A stretch of DNA of 24,860 nucleotides from 2-01-FULL-50-23 sp964509695 (lineage in GTDB: Bacteria > Patescibacteriota > Microgenomatia > UBA1400 > MFAQ01). The notes below the pieces were generated by a model. It was not told where the DNA came from and did not search any database. It saw nothing but the letters and a program-made list of their open reading frames with translations. This document shows, piece after piece, positions 1-7,278 of the stretch. The position numbers and the translations under genes are program-made. The DNA is taken from assembly GCA_964509695.1 (NCBI GenBank), contig CAZDXN010000012.1, positions 1 to 24,860 on the forward strand. Reading direction: 5' to 3'. How positions within the stretch are numbered: the stretch's first letter is position 1; the number at the start of each line of letters is the position of its first letter.

Positions 1-805
1 CGACGATCTTCTTCAGCTGAACATCGGTCTCCTCCGGAGTGCCTCTTAGGGCAATACTGATGGCGGTTTCGACGCTGGAGCGGCGCATCTTGACTCTGGC
101 ATTGTTACCAATTGAAGACTGAACTTGGGTACTGAGCTGATCGATCAGGTCGTTGATTGATTGTGAGGCGAGATCGTCGGTGGCAACCTTCGTCTTGCCG
201 CCCATTTGTTTCTTGAAACGACGGGAGAGTTCCTCGGCACGACGGACGGAACCGCCTTCGCGGAGAATGATCTTGTAGGCCTCGATCATGGCTTGGGTCT
301 CGGGGATAGCTGAGAGAGCCCGGGCGTGGCCTTCGGAAATGACGCCGGAAATCAAGCCGTCCTTGAGGGCATCGGGCAGTTCCAAAAGACGGAGAGAGTT
401 GCTGACGTAGGAAGGACTTTTGCCGGTGCGGGTCGCGATTTCCAAATTAGTTAGGCCAAACTCGTGCATCAGTCTTTCGAAGGAATTGGCACGATCGACA
501 GGATTGAGATCGGATCGCTGAACATTCTCGACGATGGCCATCTCCAACATCCCTTGGGGTGTGGTTTGAATGATCTTGACCGGGACCTCGGTGAGGCCAG
601 CGAGACGAGAGGCGCGCCAACGACGTTCTCCGGCAATGATCTGATAACCGGCTGGAGTCTGAGCAACAACGAGAGGCTGGATAATGCCGTGGGTTTTGAT
701 GGAATCGATTAGCTCGGCGAGAGAATCGGGGGTGATGACACCACGGGGCTGTAGGGGATTAGGCTGTAACTGATCAATGGGGAGTTGTTCAATTACTTCT
801 GCCAT
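1..805 (-). CDS. parB: ParB chromosome-partitioning protein (C-terminus cut by window edge)
   Basis: ParB is the CTP-dependent DNA clamp that loads at parS sites near the origin and works with ParA in chromosome segregation. The frame is open from an ATG at 805 to the window edge and gives 268 residues. Visible parts: an N-terminal domain with the CTP-binding motif GERRWRAS (residues 59-66), the second conserved box ENVQRSDLNP (93-102), and a helix-turn-helix region around 117-140 (LTNLEIATRTGKSPSYVSNS). GHARALSAI follows at about 159-167. ParB proteins are usually 280-300 residues, so only part of the C-terminal dimerisation domain is missing. The ATG follows the rpmA stop directly (TAAATG), so it is translated as the last visible gene of the ileS-rodA-rplU-rpmA operon. 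The parA gene is not in the window. Confidence 0.95.
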   Translation of the reverse strand, partial: MAEVIEQLPIDQLQPNPLQPRGVITPDSLAELIDSIKTHGIIQPLVVAQTPAGYQIIAGERRWRASRLAGLTEVPVKIIQTTPQGMLEMAIVENVQRSDLNPVDRANSFERLMHEFGLTNLEIATRTGKSPSYVSNSLRLLELPDALKDGLISGVISEGHARALSAIPETQAMIEAYKIILREGGSVRRAEELSRRFKKQMGGKTKVATDDLASQSINDLIDQLSTQVQSSIGNNARVKMRRSSVETAISIALRGTPEETDVQLKKIV

Positions 806-1060
806 TTATTTTGCGGTCGAGACGTTGACGTAATTAACTCCCTCTTTGATCTTGAATTCGACTTTGCCTTGTGCAGTAGAAAAGAGGGTAAAATCCCGAC
901 CTTTCTGTACGTTTTCACCAGCGTGGAATTTCGCGCCTCTCTGACGGACGATGATTTGACCGGCTTTGATGTCTTGGCCACCATAAATTTTCACGCCGAG
1001 GCGTTTGCCGGCGCGTTGGCTGTGCTGTCTGGTAGCTCCTCCTGATTTAACGTGGGCCAT
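806..1060 (-). CDS. rpmA: 50S ribosomal protein L27
   Basis: Ribosomal protein L27 of the large subunit, whose N-terminus reaches the peptidyl-transferase centre. The 84-residue product has the family start MAHVKSGGATRQHSQRAGKRLG and the core KIYGGQDIKAGQIIVRQRGAKFHAG, and its length is normal. There is no N-terminal extension of the kind that Firmicutes remove with the Prp protease, which fits the absence of a prp gene next to it. It normally sits right after rplU; here a methyltransferase gene lies between them. No Shine-Dalgarno sequence is visible before the ATG; the 30 bases upstream are a direct repeat (see the repeat entry). Confidence 0.97.
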   Translation of the reverse strand: MAHVKSGGATRQHSQRAGKRLGVKIYGGQDIKAGQIIVRQRGAKFHAGENVQKGRDFTLFSTAQGKVEFKIKEGVNYVNVSTAK

Positions 1061-1064
1061 GAAT

Positions 1065-1090
1065 TAGTATTTAGTAGCTAGTATTTAGTA
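1065..1090. repeat. 12-bp direct repeat filling the methyltransferase-rpmA gap
   Basis: TAGTATTTAGTA occurs at 1065-1076 and again at 1079-1090, separated by GC. The pair fills nearly all of the 30-bp gap between the methyltransferase stop and the rpmA start, in the place where an rpmA ribosome binding site would be expected. Confidence 0.85.
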
Positions 1091-1927
1091 TTAAGTCTTT
1101 TGAAGGATAACGATTTCTCGAATTACTTTAGCCTCTGGCCTGCTATAAGTCAAGCCGCGAGTCAGGATATTGTAATCGATGAGCTGTTTGTCGTCAATAA
1201 TTGGGCTCGTCTTGTATTCGTGTCCAGCATATTCGAAAATCGGAAAAATCATGCAAATCCGCGCACCGTTTTTGAGAAATTTGTTCCAGTCCTTGAGACA
1301 GCCTAGATAAAGTTTTCCCAAGCCCTTAGCCAGGTCTGGTAGACGATCGACTCTGGCCCCCGGTCTGCCCATGAAGGGTTCCGTGGCGATAAAATCAACA
1401 GGCTGGTTGAGGTGATCGGAAAGTTTGGCGGCGTCGTAGTTCATTAGATTGGCAGAAAGACCGAGGAAGTCCAGATTCCGTCGAGCGCCGGTAAGTTGAT
1501 CATGGTCAAGGTCATTTCCGATCATTTTTAGTTTCATCAGACCGGCCTCGAGAAGAATGGTCCCCGAACCGCAGAAAGGATCAAAAAGGGTCTTTCCGGT
1601 TGGGTCGCTGGTGCCCAAGGCTAAATTGACGAGAATTCGAGCAATTTTTGGGGGTAGCAGCCCCTTGTGGGGATCGGAATAGGGTTTGAGGCGATCGCGC
1701 TTGTACCATTCTTTGGCACTGTGGCGCCAGACAAGCTTGCCAGCGGTATCGTGGACCTCAACTAGGCCACCGAGACGGTTGGAAAGATAGTTCATTTGAG
1801 AGAAGCCTCGGGGAAGATTGACTTTGTATTGATGGTCGCCAACTTTTTCGGATTTTTGACCAAGTACCGTCTCCAGCTCCATAAGAGCCAGTTCTTCTGA
1901 GAAACCGAGCGAGAAAATGAAATCCAT
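1091..1927 (-). CDS. Trm11/UPF0020-type RNA guanine-N2 methyltransferase-like protein
   Basis: A class I SAM-dependent methyltransferase of 278 residues. Motif I is clear (LFDPFCGSGTILLEA, residues 114-128), followed by motif II-like GNDLDHDQLTGARRN (137-151). These resemble the UPF0020/Trm11/Trm14 family, which methylates exocyclic N2 of guanine in tRNA or rRNA. Motif IV, normally (N/D)PP(Y/F), is TEPFMG here (182-187), so the first catalytic-loop residue is Glu and one Pro is missing. About 110 N-terminal residues form an unassigned region; a full THUMP domain is not evident. It starts 2 bases after the rplU stop and is co-transcribed with rplU and rpmA. The substrate cannot be told from the sequence; a tRNA or rRNA guanine is the best guess. 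Confidence 0.7.
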   Translation of the reverse strand: MDFIFSLGFSEELALMELETVLGQKSEKVGDHQYKVNLPRGFSQMNYLSNRLGGLVEVHDTAGKLVWRHSAKEWYKRDRLKPYSDPHKGLLPPKIARILVNLALGTSDPTGKTLFDPFCGSGTILLEAGLMKLKMIGNDLDHDQLTGARRNLDFLGLSANLMNYDAAKLSDHLNQPVDFIATEPFMGRPGARVDRLPDLAKGLGKLYLGCLKDWNKFLKNGARICMIFPIFEYAGHEYKTSPIIDDKQLIDYNILTRGLTYSRPEAKVIREIVILQKT

Positions 1928-1929
1928 TA

Positions 1930-2271
1930 TTATTGGTTGATGAGGGTGACTGTCAGGTGACTTTGGACTTGGCGGTGACCGGTAGTGCGGCGATAACGGG
2001 ACTTGGCTTTGTATTTCCGAATCTCCACCTTCTCCCCCAAGCCTTCTTTGTCAAAAGTAAGAGCGACAGAGGCGCCATCAATGAAGGGGGTGCCGACCTT
2101 GGTCTTTTCACCATCGTTGATGAGAAGGACTTCTTTGACGGTGAGAGCGTCGCCGGCTTTGGCGTCAAGTTTTTCGGCAACGATTTTGTCGCCAGCTTTG
2201 ACGAGATACTGCTTGCCGGAAAGCTCGATGACGGCGATGGTGTTGGTAGCTTCTTTCTTTTTGGTGGCCAT
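1930..2271 (-). CDS. rplU: 50S ribosomal protein L21
   Basis: Ribosomal protein L21, a 23S rRNA-binding protein of the large subunit. The 113-residue product has AVIELSGKQYLVKAGDKI near the N-terminus and the signature KYKAKSRYRRTTGHRQ near the C-terminus (about 88-103). The N-terminus is slightly extended and lysine-rich (MATKKKEATNT). It lies 11 bases after the rodA stop. A candidate promoter (-35 TTGAAT, 18-bp spacer, -10 TATAAT) lies over the end of rodA, so L21, the methyltransferase, L27 and ParB may be made independently of the T-box-controlled ileS transcript. Confidence 0.97.
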   Translation of the reverse strand: MATKKKEATNTIAVIELSGKQYLVKAGDKIVAEKLDAKAGDALTVKEVLLINDGEKTKVGTPFIDGASVALTFDKEGLGEKVEIRKYKAKSRYRRTTGHRQVQSHLTVTLINQ

Positions 2272-2281
2272 TTGTCCGCTT

Positions 2282-2311
2282 ATTATATCTGATGAACGGG
2301 GGTTAATTCAA
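2282..2311 (-). promoter_or_regulatory. Candidate promoter for rplU
   Basis: On the minus strand a -35-like TTGAAT (2311-2306) is followed after 18 bases by a perfect -10 TATAAT (2287-2282), about 10 bases before the rplU ATG. It overlaps the last codons of rodA. The short leader may mean that the actual start point gives a near-leaderless message. Confidence 0.5.
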
Positions 2312-3335
2312 GCAGACGCAGGCTCATCCCGAAAAGCGCGGCGAAGCTGATCAGGGAGCTACCGCCGTAAGAGAAGAGAGGAAGGGTGATACCTGTGACC
2401 GGCATGACCCCCAGGTTCATGCCAATATTGATGACTGATTGAAACATAAAAATCGAGAGAATTCCGAGGGCAAGGAGGCGATTTTCACGGTCTTTGAGGC
2501 GATTGCTGATATCGAAGAGTCGGTAAAGAAGATAAAAATAGGCGAAAAGGACTAAAACAATTCCCAGTAGACCGAACTCTTCAGCGAATGAGGCGAAAAT
2601 AAAGTCGGTATGGCGCTCGGGTAGAAAATTAAGATGAGATTGGGTCCCCAAACTAACCCCCTTACCGATCAGACCACCTGAGCCGATGGCAATGACTGAC
2701 TGGATGGCATTGTAGCCCTTCCCCTTTGGATCATGGTATGGGTTCAAAAAAGATTCGATACGATCCCGTTGGTAATCCTTGAGAAAATATGGCGAAAGCG
2801 GAATTAGGAGAAGACTAAATAAGGAAATGGCGGCGACCCATCGGAGGTCAATTCTGGCAAATAGTCCCATGAAGCCGGAAAGAACGAGGAGGACTAGGGC
2901 GCTACCAAGATCGGGTTGAGATTTCACCAAAAATACTGGAATTAGAGACGCTACGGCGTAGACCACGAGATTCTTGAGCTTATTGAGGGGATGTTTGGCT
3001 AAGAACCCGGCGTAGGCTAGGGCCAGTAGGGGTTTGACTATTTCCGAGGTCTGGAGCTGGTTTGTGCCAATACCGATCCAGCGGGTCGCACCACGGATAG
3101 ATTGGCCGAAAAATAGGGTGATGACCAAGAGAAAAATAGAAAAAATATAGATGAAGGTAGAGAGTGAAAAAGCAATTGTAAAATCCAGTTTGTAGAAAAC
3201 AAAAGCGACAAAGATTCCAATTACCAAAAAACCGAGTTGGACCCAAAAAAGATTGGGGACGGTGCTCCAAATAGTAGTTAGTCCGAAACAGAGAAGAAGG
3301 CTAACGGATATCAGTAACCCAGTTTTGTTACGCAC
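2283..3335 (-). CDS. rodA: RodA, SEDS peptidoglycan glycosyltransferase (elongation)
   Basis: RodA polymerises lipid II into glycan strands during lateral wall growth, together with a class B PBP. The 350-residue protein is almost entirely hydrophobic, with about ten membrane segments. SEDS signatures are visible: SQPDLGSALVLL (about 164-175), RHTDFIFASFAEEFG (about 242-256) and the C-terminal GVMPVTGITLPLFSYGGSS. These match RodA better than FtsW, which is encoded separately at 12343-13410. The start is GTG at 3335, overlapping the end of ileS by 8 bases, so it is probably translated by coupling. No rod-type class B PBP, mreB or mreC lies in the window. Confidence 0.92.
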   Translation of the reverse strand: MRNKTGLLISVSLLLCFGLTTIWSTVPNLFWVQLGFLVIGIFVAFVFYKLDFTIAFSLSTFIYIFSIFLLVITLFFGQSIRGATRWIGIGTNQLQTSEIVKPLLALAYAGFLAKHPLNKLKNLVVYAVASLIPVFLVKSQPDLGSALVLLVLSGFMGLFARIDLRWVAAISLFSLLLIPLSPYFLKDYQRDRIESFLNPYHDPKGKGYNAIQSVIAIGSGGLIGKGVSLGTQSHLNFLPERHTDFIFASFAEEFGLLGIVLVLFAYFYLLYRLFDISNRLKDRENRLLALGILSIFMFQSVINIGMNLGVMPVTGITLPLFSYGGSSLISFAALFGMSLRLLELTPVHQI

Positions 3336-6288
3336 CTCGGTTAATGATGATTTGCTCCCCCTTGATAATTTGATTGACTAAAGTTTGTTGTTTGATATCC
3401 TTTTCAAATTCGACCGGCCAATCTGGCAATGTGACGGTGACGACCTCGTCCAAACGACAACCAGCTAATTTCCTAGCTTCTTGAATCGCCCGAACAAGTT
3501 CGCGGGCCTGGCCTTTTTTGATCAAACGATCGGTAAGTTTGGTATCGAAATTGACTGAAAGGGTCTCCGCCGAAACGAATTCTACTTTTTCCACATTCAA
3601 TTCGTCTTTGATTAATTGAATTAACTCCTCATCGGCGGTGATCGCGGGAGATCCTCCCTTGACGGTCAAACTGGCCAATGGTTGTTTGTTCGAAATACTG
3701 TTACTTTTTCTAAAAGCATTTCCCAGTTCACAGACTTTTCTAACCTCAATCATATTTTCAATCAACTTCATATCAATAACCCCGGGTGTCGCCGCTTCTG
3801 GCCAGCCAGCCAAATGGACAGAGACTTCGCCGGTAATATTGGTATATATTTCGTCAGCCATGAAGGGAATGATGGGCATTAGCGTTCGGGAGAGGACGTC
3901 AAAGACGGTGCGCAGGGTGCGGTAGCAAATTTCCTTATCAGCTTGATTTTCAGCCGACGGACCGATGCGATCACGGGACCGTCGGATATACCAGGTAGAT
4001 AGATCCGAAACGAACGCTTCTATTGAAGCGGTGGCTGTAAAAGCGTCGAATTGATCTAGGGAGTTGGTCATGTCGAGAACGGTTTGATCCAGACGATGCA
4101 GTACCCACAAGTCAAGCTGGCTGGGGCGATGTTCTATTTCAATCTTTGGCTGCCAATTTTCGAGCGAAGCGTAGTTGGCGAAAAAACGGTAAGAATTCCA
4201 GAGCATCATGTGGAAAAGTCTTTTGGTTTCGGATGCCATTTTGTATCCGAAGAGAAGGTTTCTCTCCGGATTGTGGCGAGCAAATATCCAACGCATAACG
4301 TCAACACCGATTTTATCCGCCCCTTCGTTAAATTCGATCGAGTTCCCCCAAGACTTATGCATCGGCCGGCCGTCTTCTCCCTGCATGGAGGAAAAACCAA
4401 GGACGGTTTCAAAAGGATTAGTGTCTTCCAAAACAGTTCCCATAGAAATCATGGCATAAAACCAATTCTTGAATTGACCCGGAAAAGATTCGGTGATGAA
4501 ATTGGCAGGAAACCATTCTCGCCAGTACTTTTTGTCAGTCGTATAGCTCACCTTCTTTGTCAGTGGATCGACGAGCGTGGAAAAAGTTACGATGCCGGCA
4601 TCAAGCCAAGGATTACCGACGTCACCGATGCGGTTCATGATTCCGCCGCAATGATCACATTTGATTTTCACTTCATCGACAAAGGGCTTGTGGGGAGTAT
4701 GACCTTTGAATTTATCCCAACCTTTGATCGCCTTCTCCTTTAATTCTTCCTTGCCACCAATGACGGTGAATTGACCACATTTCCCGCAAACCCAGATCGG
4801 CAGGGCCAGTCCCCAGTAACGGTTCTTTTTGCTGATGAGCCAATCGTGCATATTATTAAGCCAGTCGAGCTCCCGATCGAGACCAAACCCTGGTTTCCAT
4901 GTAATTTTTTTGGCGACGTCGATCATTTTCTGCCTCAGGGTTCTGCCACCTTTATCATCGGGATCAACTTTGTCCATCGAGATGTACCAAACGTCGGCGA
5001 CCTTCCAAACCAACTCAGTTTTGCACCTCCAGCAGGCGGGATAACGGTGGGTATAGTTTTCGATGCGAAAGACCCAGTTTTCGCCTTCTTTTTCTCTCTC
5101 GATCAGGTAATCGAGAATTATTTCGGGGTGTTTTTTGGCATTTTGACCGGAAAGGAAATCCAGATCCGGAAGGTAATCGGCATTATCGGCGATAATTGGA
5201 ATCATCGGGAGACCAAGTTTTTTCCCGAGAGCAAAGTCTTCAGTGCCGGCACTGACCGCGGTATGTACCAAGCCGGTTCCTTCGGTATTACTGATGGGCA
5301 TGATAAACGGATCGGTCTCGACAACAGAATGGAATTTGTTTGACTCAGCAGCGACTTTCTTGACTGACTGGAGGTGATCAAACGGACCGCGATATCGTAA
5401 GCCTAATAACTCCTTTCCCTTAACAACTTTGACAATTGATTTGTAGCCATCGAAGAATACCTTCTCCACCAGATCTTTTAAAATCCAAAATCTATCTCCA
5501 GTGCTTCCCTCTACGAGGGCATAGTCTTGTTTGGCGTCAACAGCGACAGCGATGTTTGCAGGGATCGTCCAAGGTGTGGTGGTCCAGACCAGAAGAAATT
5601 CTATTTCCCGACCAGTAATTGGTAGTTTCAAATAAATCGACTTATGAGTCAATTCCTTATAGTCCTCCGTCAGCATTTCGTGTTGGCTAATAGCTGTTTC
5701 ACAACGGGGACACCAAGGGACCGAATCGTGACCCTTGTAGATCCAGCTTTTTTGAAAACAGACTTTGAGGAAATACCAAATCATGTAATTGTTTTCGTCA
5801 GACATCGTGAAGTAAGAATTGTCCCAGTCCATAAAATATCCGAGGCGTTTGCTTTGTTCCGTTTGGATGCCGGAATACTTAATCACCCGATCCTTACAAA
5901 GCTGAACGAATTTGGCGACACCAAAGGATTCAATTTCTTTTTTGTTTTTGAAGCCTTGTTCTTTTTCGACCTCAACCTCGACCCAAAGTCCCTGACAATC
6001 AAAACCATTCTGGAACCTTTGTTTGTAACCGCGCATATTTTTGTAACGTTGCCAAAGATCTTTGAAACTTCTGCCCCAAGCGTGGTGGACTCCCATGGGG
6101 TTGTTGGCCGTGATCGGACCATCTTGGAAGAAGAATTTTTCTTTTGCTTTGTCATTTTTGTGAAGATATTTTTCGACAATGCCTTCGGTATACCACTTGG
6201 CCAGAAGTGCTTTTTCCATAACCGGAAAGTCCGGGGTGCCGGTGACCTCTTGGATCAAGTGTTTCTTTTGCTTTGCCATTTTATTCAT
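3328..6288 (-). CDS. ileS: Isoleucyl-tRNA synthetase with swapped HIGH motif (GVHH)
   Basis: Class I isoleucyl-tRNA synthetase, charging tRNA-Ile with isoleucine. From the ATG at 6288 it is 986 residues, within the family's range. This start is preferred over an upstream in-frame TTG at 6309 because AAAGGGG (6300-6294) lies 5 bases before the ATG and the TTG falls at the end of the leader terminator. Motifs: GVHH in place of HIGH (6093-6082), the editing-domain motifs WTTTPWT and GTGLVHTAV...GTEDF, and MHKSWGN in place of KMSKS (from 4362). Cysteine pairs (PWCPRCE, CWRCK, CGKCG, CDHCG) suggest bound zinc. The protein looks like the type 2 (eukaryote-like) branch. It is preceded by a T-box and followed by rodA with an 8-base overlap. 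Confidence 0.95.
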   Translation of the reverse strand: MNKMAKQKKHLIQEVTGTPDFPVMEKALLAKWYTEGIVEKYLHKNDKAKEKFFFQDGPITANNPMGVHHAWGRSFKDLWQRYKNMRGYKQRFQNGFDCQGLWVEVEVEKEQGFKNKKEIESFGVAKFVQLCKDRVIKYSGIQTEQSKRLGYFMDWDNSYFTMSDENNYMIWYFLKVCFQKSWIYKGHDSVPWCPRCETAISQHEMLTEDYKELTHKSIYLKLPITGREIEFLLVWTTTPWTIPANIAVAVDAKQDYALVEGSTGDRFWILKDLVEKVFFDGYKSIVKVVKGKELLGLRYRGPFDHLQSVKKVAAESNKFHSVVETDPFIMPISNTEGTGLVHTAVSAGTEDFALGKKLGLPMIPIIADNADYLPDLDFLSGQNAKKHPEIILDYLIEREKEGENWVFRIENYTHRYPACWRCKTELVWKVADVWYISMDKVDPDDKGGRTLRQKMIDVAKKITWKPGFGLDRELDWLNNMHDWLISKKNRYWGLALPIWVCGKCGQFTVIGGKEELKEKAIKGWDKFKGHTPHKPFVDEVKIKCDHCGGIMNRIGDVGNPWLDAGIVTFSTLVDPLTKKVSYTTDKKYWREWFPANFITESFPGQFKNWFYAMISMGTVLEDTNPFETVLGFSSMQGEDGRPMHKSWGNSIEFNEGADKIGVDVMRWIFARHNPERNLLFGYKMASETKRLFHMMLWNSYRFFANYASLENWQPKIEIEHRPSQLDLWVLHRLDQTVLDMTNSLDQFDAFTATASIEAFVSDLSTWYIRRSRDRIGPSAENQADKEICYRTLRTVFDVLSRTLMPIIPFMADEIYTNITGEVSVHLAGWPEAATPGVIDMKLIENMIEVRKVCELGNAFRKSNSISNKQPLASLTVKGGSPAITADEELIQLIKDELNVEKVEFVSAETLSVNFDTKLTDRLIKKGQARELVRAIQEARKLAGCRLDEVVTVTLPDWPVEFEKDIKQQTLVNQIIKGEQIIINRGA

Positions 6289-6300
6289 TGTAACCCCTTT

Positions 6301-6455
6301 AAAACGCAAAAATCCTCGCTCGCACGAGGATTAGAGACCCTTTCGGGACGGTACCATCTAATCTAACTTAATCACGGCTATTTTGGGCCTACCCAGAGGG
6401 GTCTACTTTGTTCTTCCCTCAGCTTTGCCGCTGATAACGGCTCAAACGCCTTACA
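6301..6455 (-). promoter_or_regulatory. T-box riboswitch (tRNA-Ile-sensing leader) of ileS
   Basis: The leader between the promoter and ileS has the hallmarks of a T-box, which reads the charging state of a tRNA and controls transcription of its synthetase. Seen: the 7-base bulge UGGUACC (6356-6350), flanked by a perfect 7-bp helix GATTAGA / TCTAATC (6363-6357 and 6335-6329), with a second stem GTCCC-GAAA-GGGTC inside. This is the antiterminator layout. UGGU can pair with the ACCA end of a tRNA whose discriminator base is A, as in tRNA-Ile. A terminator follows and overlaps the antiterminator arm. Upstream, the hairpin GCCG-TTATCAG-CGGC (6441-6427) shows AUCA in its loop: AUC is an Ile codon followed by the usual purine, so it is a candidate specifier. 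The leader is only about 150 bases, so Stem I would be compact. Antiterminator and terminator are firm; the specifier is inferred. Confidence 0.8.
6308..6332 (-). terminator. T-box-controlled intrinsic terminator before ileS
   Basis: Minus-strand stem AATCCTCG / CGAGGATT (8 bp, loop TGCGAG) running into a U-tract (TTTTTG). Its 5' arm shares four bases (6329-6332) with the 3' arm of the antiterminator helix, so the two folds exclude each other. It lies just before the ileS Shine-Dalgarno sequence. Confidence 0.8.
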
Positions 6456-6458
6456 TGG

Positions 6459-6487
6459 ATTATAACATTAGTCTGCCTTGACGTAAC
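6459..6487 (-). promoter_or_regulatory. Extended -10 promoter for the ileS T-box transcript
   Basis: On the minus strand TGTTATAAT gives a perfect -10 (TATAAT, 6464-6459) with a TGn extension. A weak -35 (GTTACG) sits 17 bases upstream. It overlaps the last codons of the PIG-L gene and places transcription start near 6452, just before the T-box leader. Confidence 0.6.
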
Positions 6488-7205
6488 GGAATTGTTCGTA
6501 TCGACGACCCTCTTTCTCTGAAGCAAAGTAATCTGCCGCACCTTTGGCTTTTTCTTCACTATATTGAGATTTGTGACTAGCGATAGCCTTTATTTTCCGA
6601 TCGAAAAACTCGGTGATGTCAATATAAACTAAGTCTGGGTCACCCCATGAATCGACAAACAGTAACTCCTTCACAATATGTGGCGACAATGTATCTTTAA
6701 TCTGTTTGGAAAAGAATAAGTTATCTCGAGAGTAAGGGTAGGCCGCGTCAACGACCGTTACGGCTGTGTGGCGATGATCGCGATGATTAAAATAAAATTC
6801 TCCAAAATCGTCTTTTATGACTACCTTTTCCGGATTGTGAGTAATGATTAGGTCTGGCTTAAAAGTACGGATTTGCCTAACAATTTTTTCGATAGTTTCA
6901 AGATTGTTTTCGATTTCGCCGTCGCCTAAATTTAGATTGACGCTGTTTTTTGGGGTAAGACCTAGGATATCTAGACCGGTCTCATCCTCTGACTCTCGGA
7001 TGTCTGCTAGATCGGATTCGGTATATTTTTCTTGACGAGAGCCTTTGTTTCCTTTCGTCATTTTGACGTGTAAGACTTCAATCCTTTCTTTGACTAGTCT
7101 GGCTATAAGTCCGCCGGAATACATTTCAGCGTCGTCAGGATGAGCATAAACAAACATCACCTTTTTCTTATCTGAAAATATATCGGTGAATGAATCTTTG
7201 ACCAT
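6468..7205 (-). CDS. PIG-L/LmbE family deacetylase
   Basis: A zinc-dependent N-acetyl-sugar deacetylase of the PIG-L/LmbE family (245 residues). Zinc-site motifs are intact: AHPDDAE (residues 21-27) and HRDHRHT in the middle of the protein, preceded by THNPEK. ADIRESEDETGLDILGL and LNLGDG also fit the family. Members remove acetyl groups from GlcNAc-type sugars on lipids, thiols or antibiotics; the substrate here is unknown. No signal peptide or membrane segment is present, so it should be cytoplasmic. It starts with ATG at 7205 without a Shine-Dalgarno sequence and is divergent from the transposase. Its DNA looks more AT-rich than the ileS and fts genes, which would fit acquisition along with the neighbouring mobile element (inference). 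Confidence 0.88.
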   Translation of the reverse strand: MVKDSFTDIFSDKKKVMFVYAHPDDAEMYSGGLIARLVKERIEVLHVKMTKGNKGSRQEKYTESDLADIRESEDETGLDILGLTPKNSVNLNLGDGEIENNLETIEKIVRQIRTFKPDLIITHNPEKVVIKDDFGEFYFNHRDHRHTAVTVVDAAYPYSRDNLFFSKQIKDTLSPHIVKELLFVDSWGDPDLVYIDITEFFDRKIKAIASHKSQYSEEKAKGAADYFASEKEGRRYEQFRYVKAD

Positions 7206-7238
7206 GGGATTATTTTACTTTATTTGCGCCTGATATTC

Positions 7239-7261
7239 ACTTCGGGGTGCAACCTTGAAGT
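7239..7261 (+). repeat. 23-bp palindrome, copy A (left of transposase)
   Basis: Near-perfect hairpin with arms ACTTCGGGGT and ACCTTGAAGT around loop GCA. It lies 18 bases upstream of the transposase start. It differs from copies B and C by one base (G for A at position 6), which turns an A-T pair into G-T. Confidence 0.9.
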
Positions 7262-7278
7262 CATTCGTATAATTAAAA

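Noticed and set aside
6289..6309. Upstream TTG start for ileS
   Set aside because: It lies at the end of the terminator U-tract and before the Shine-Dalgarno sequence of the ATG at 6288.
4084..6366. Long plus-strand reading frames opposite ileS (up to 240 residues)
   Set aside because: They mirror a well-supported synthetase gene, have no family-like motifs, and arise from codon bias on the opposite strand.
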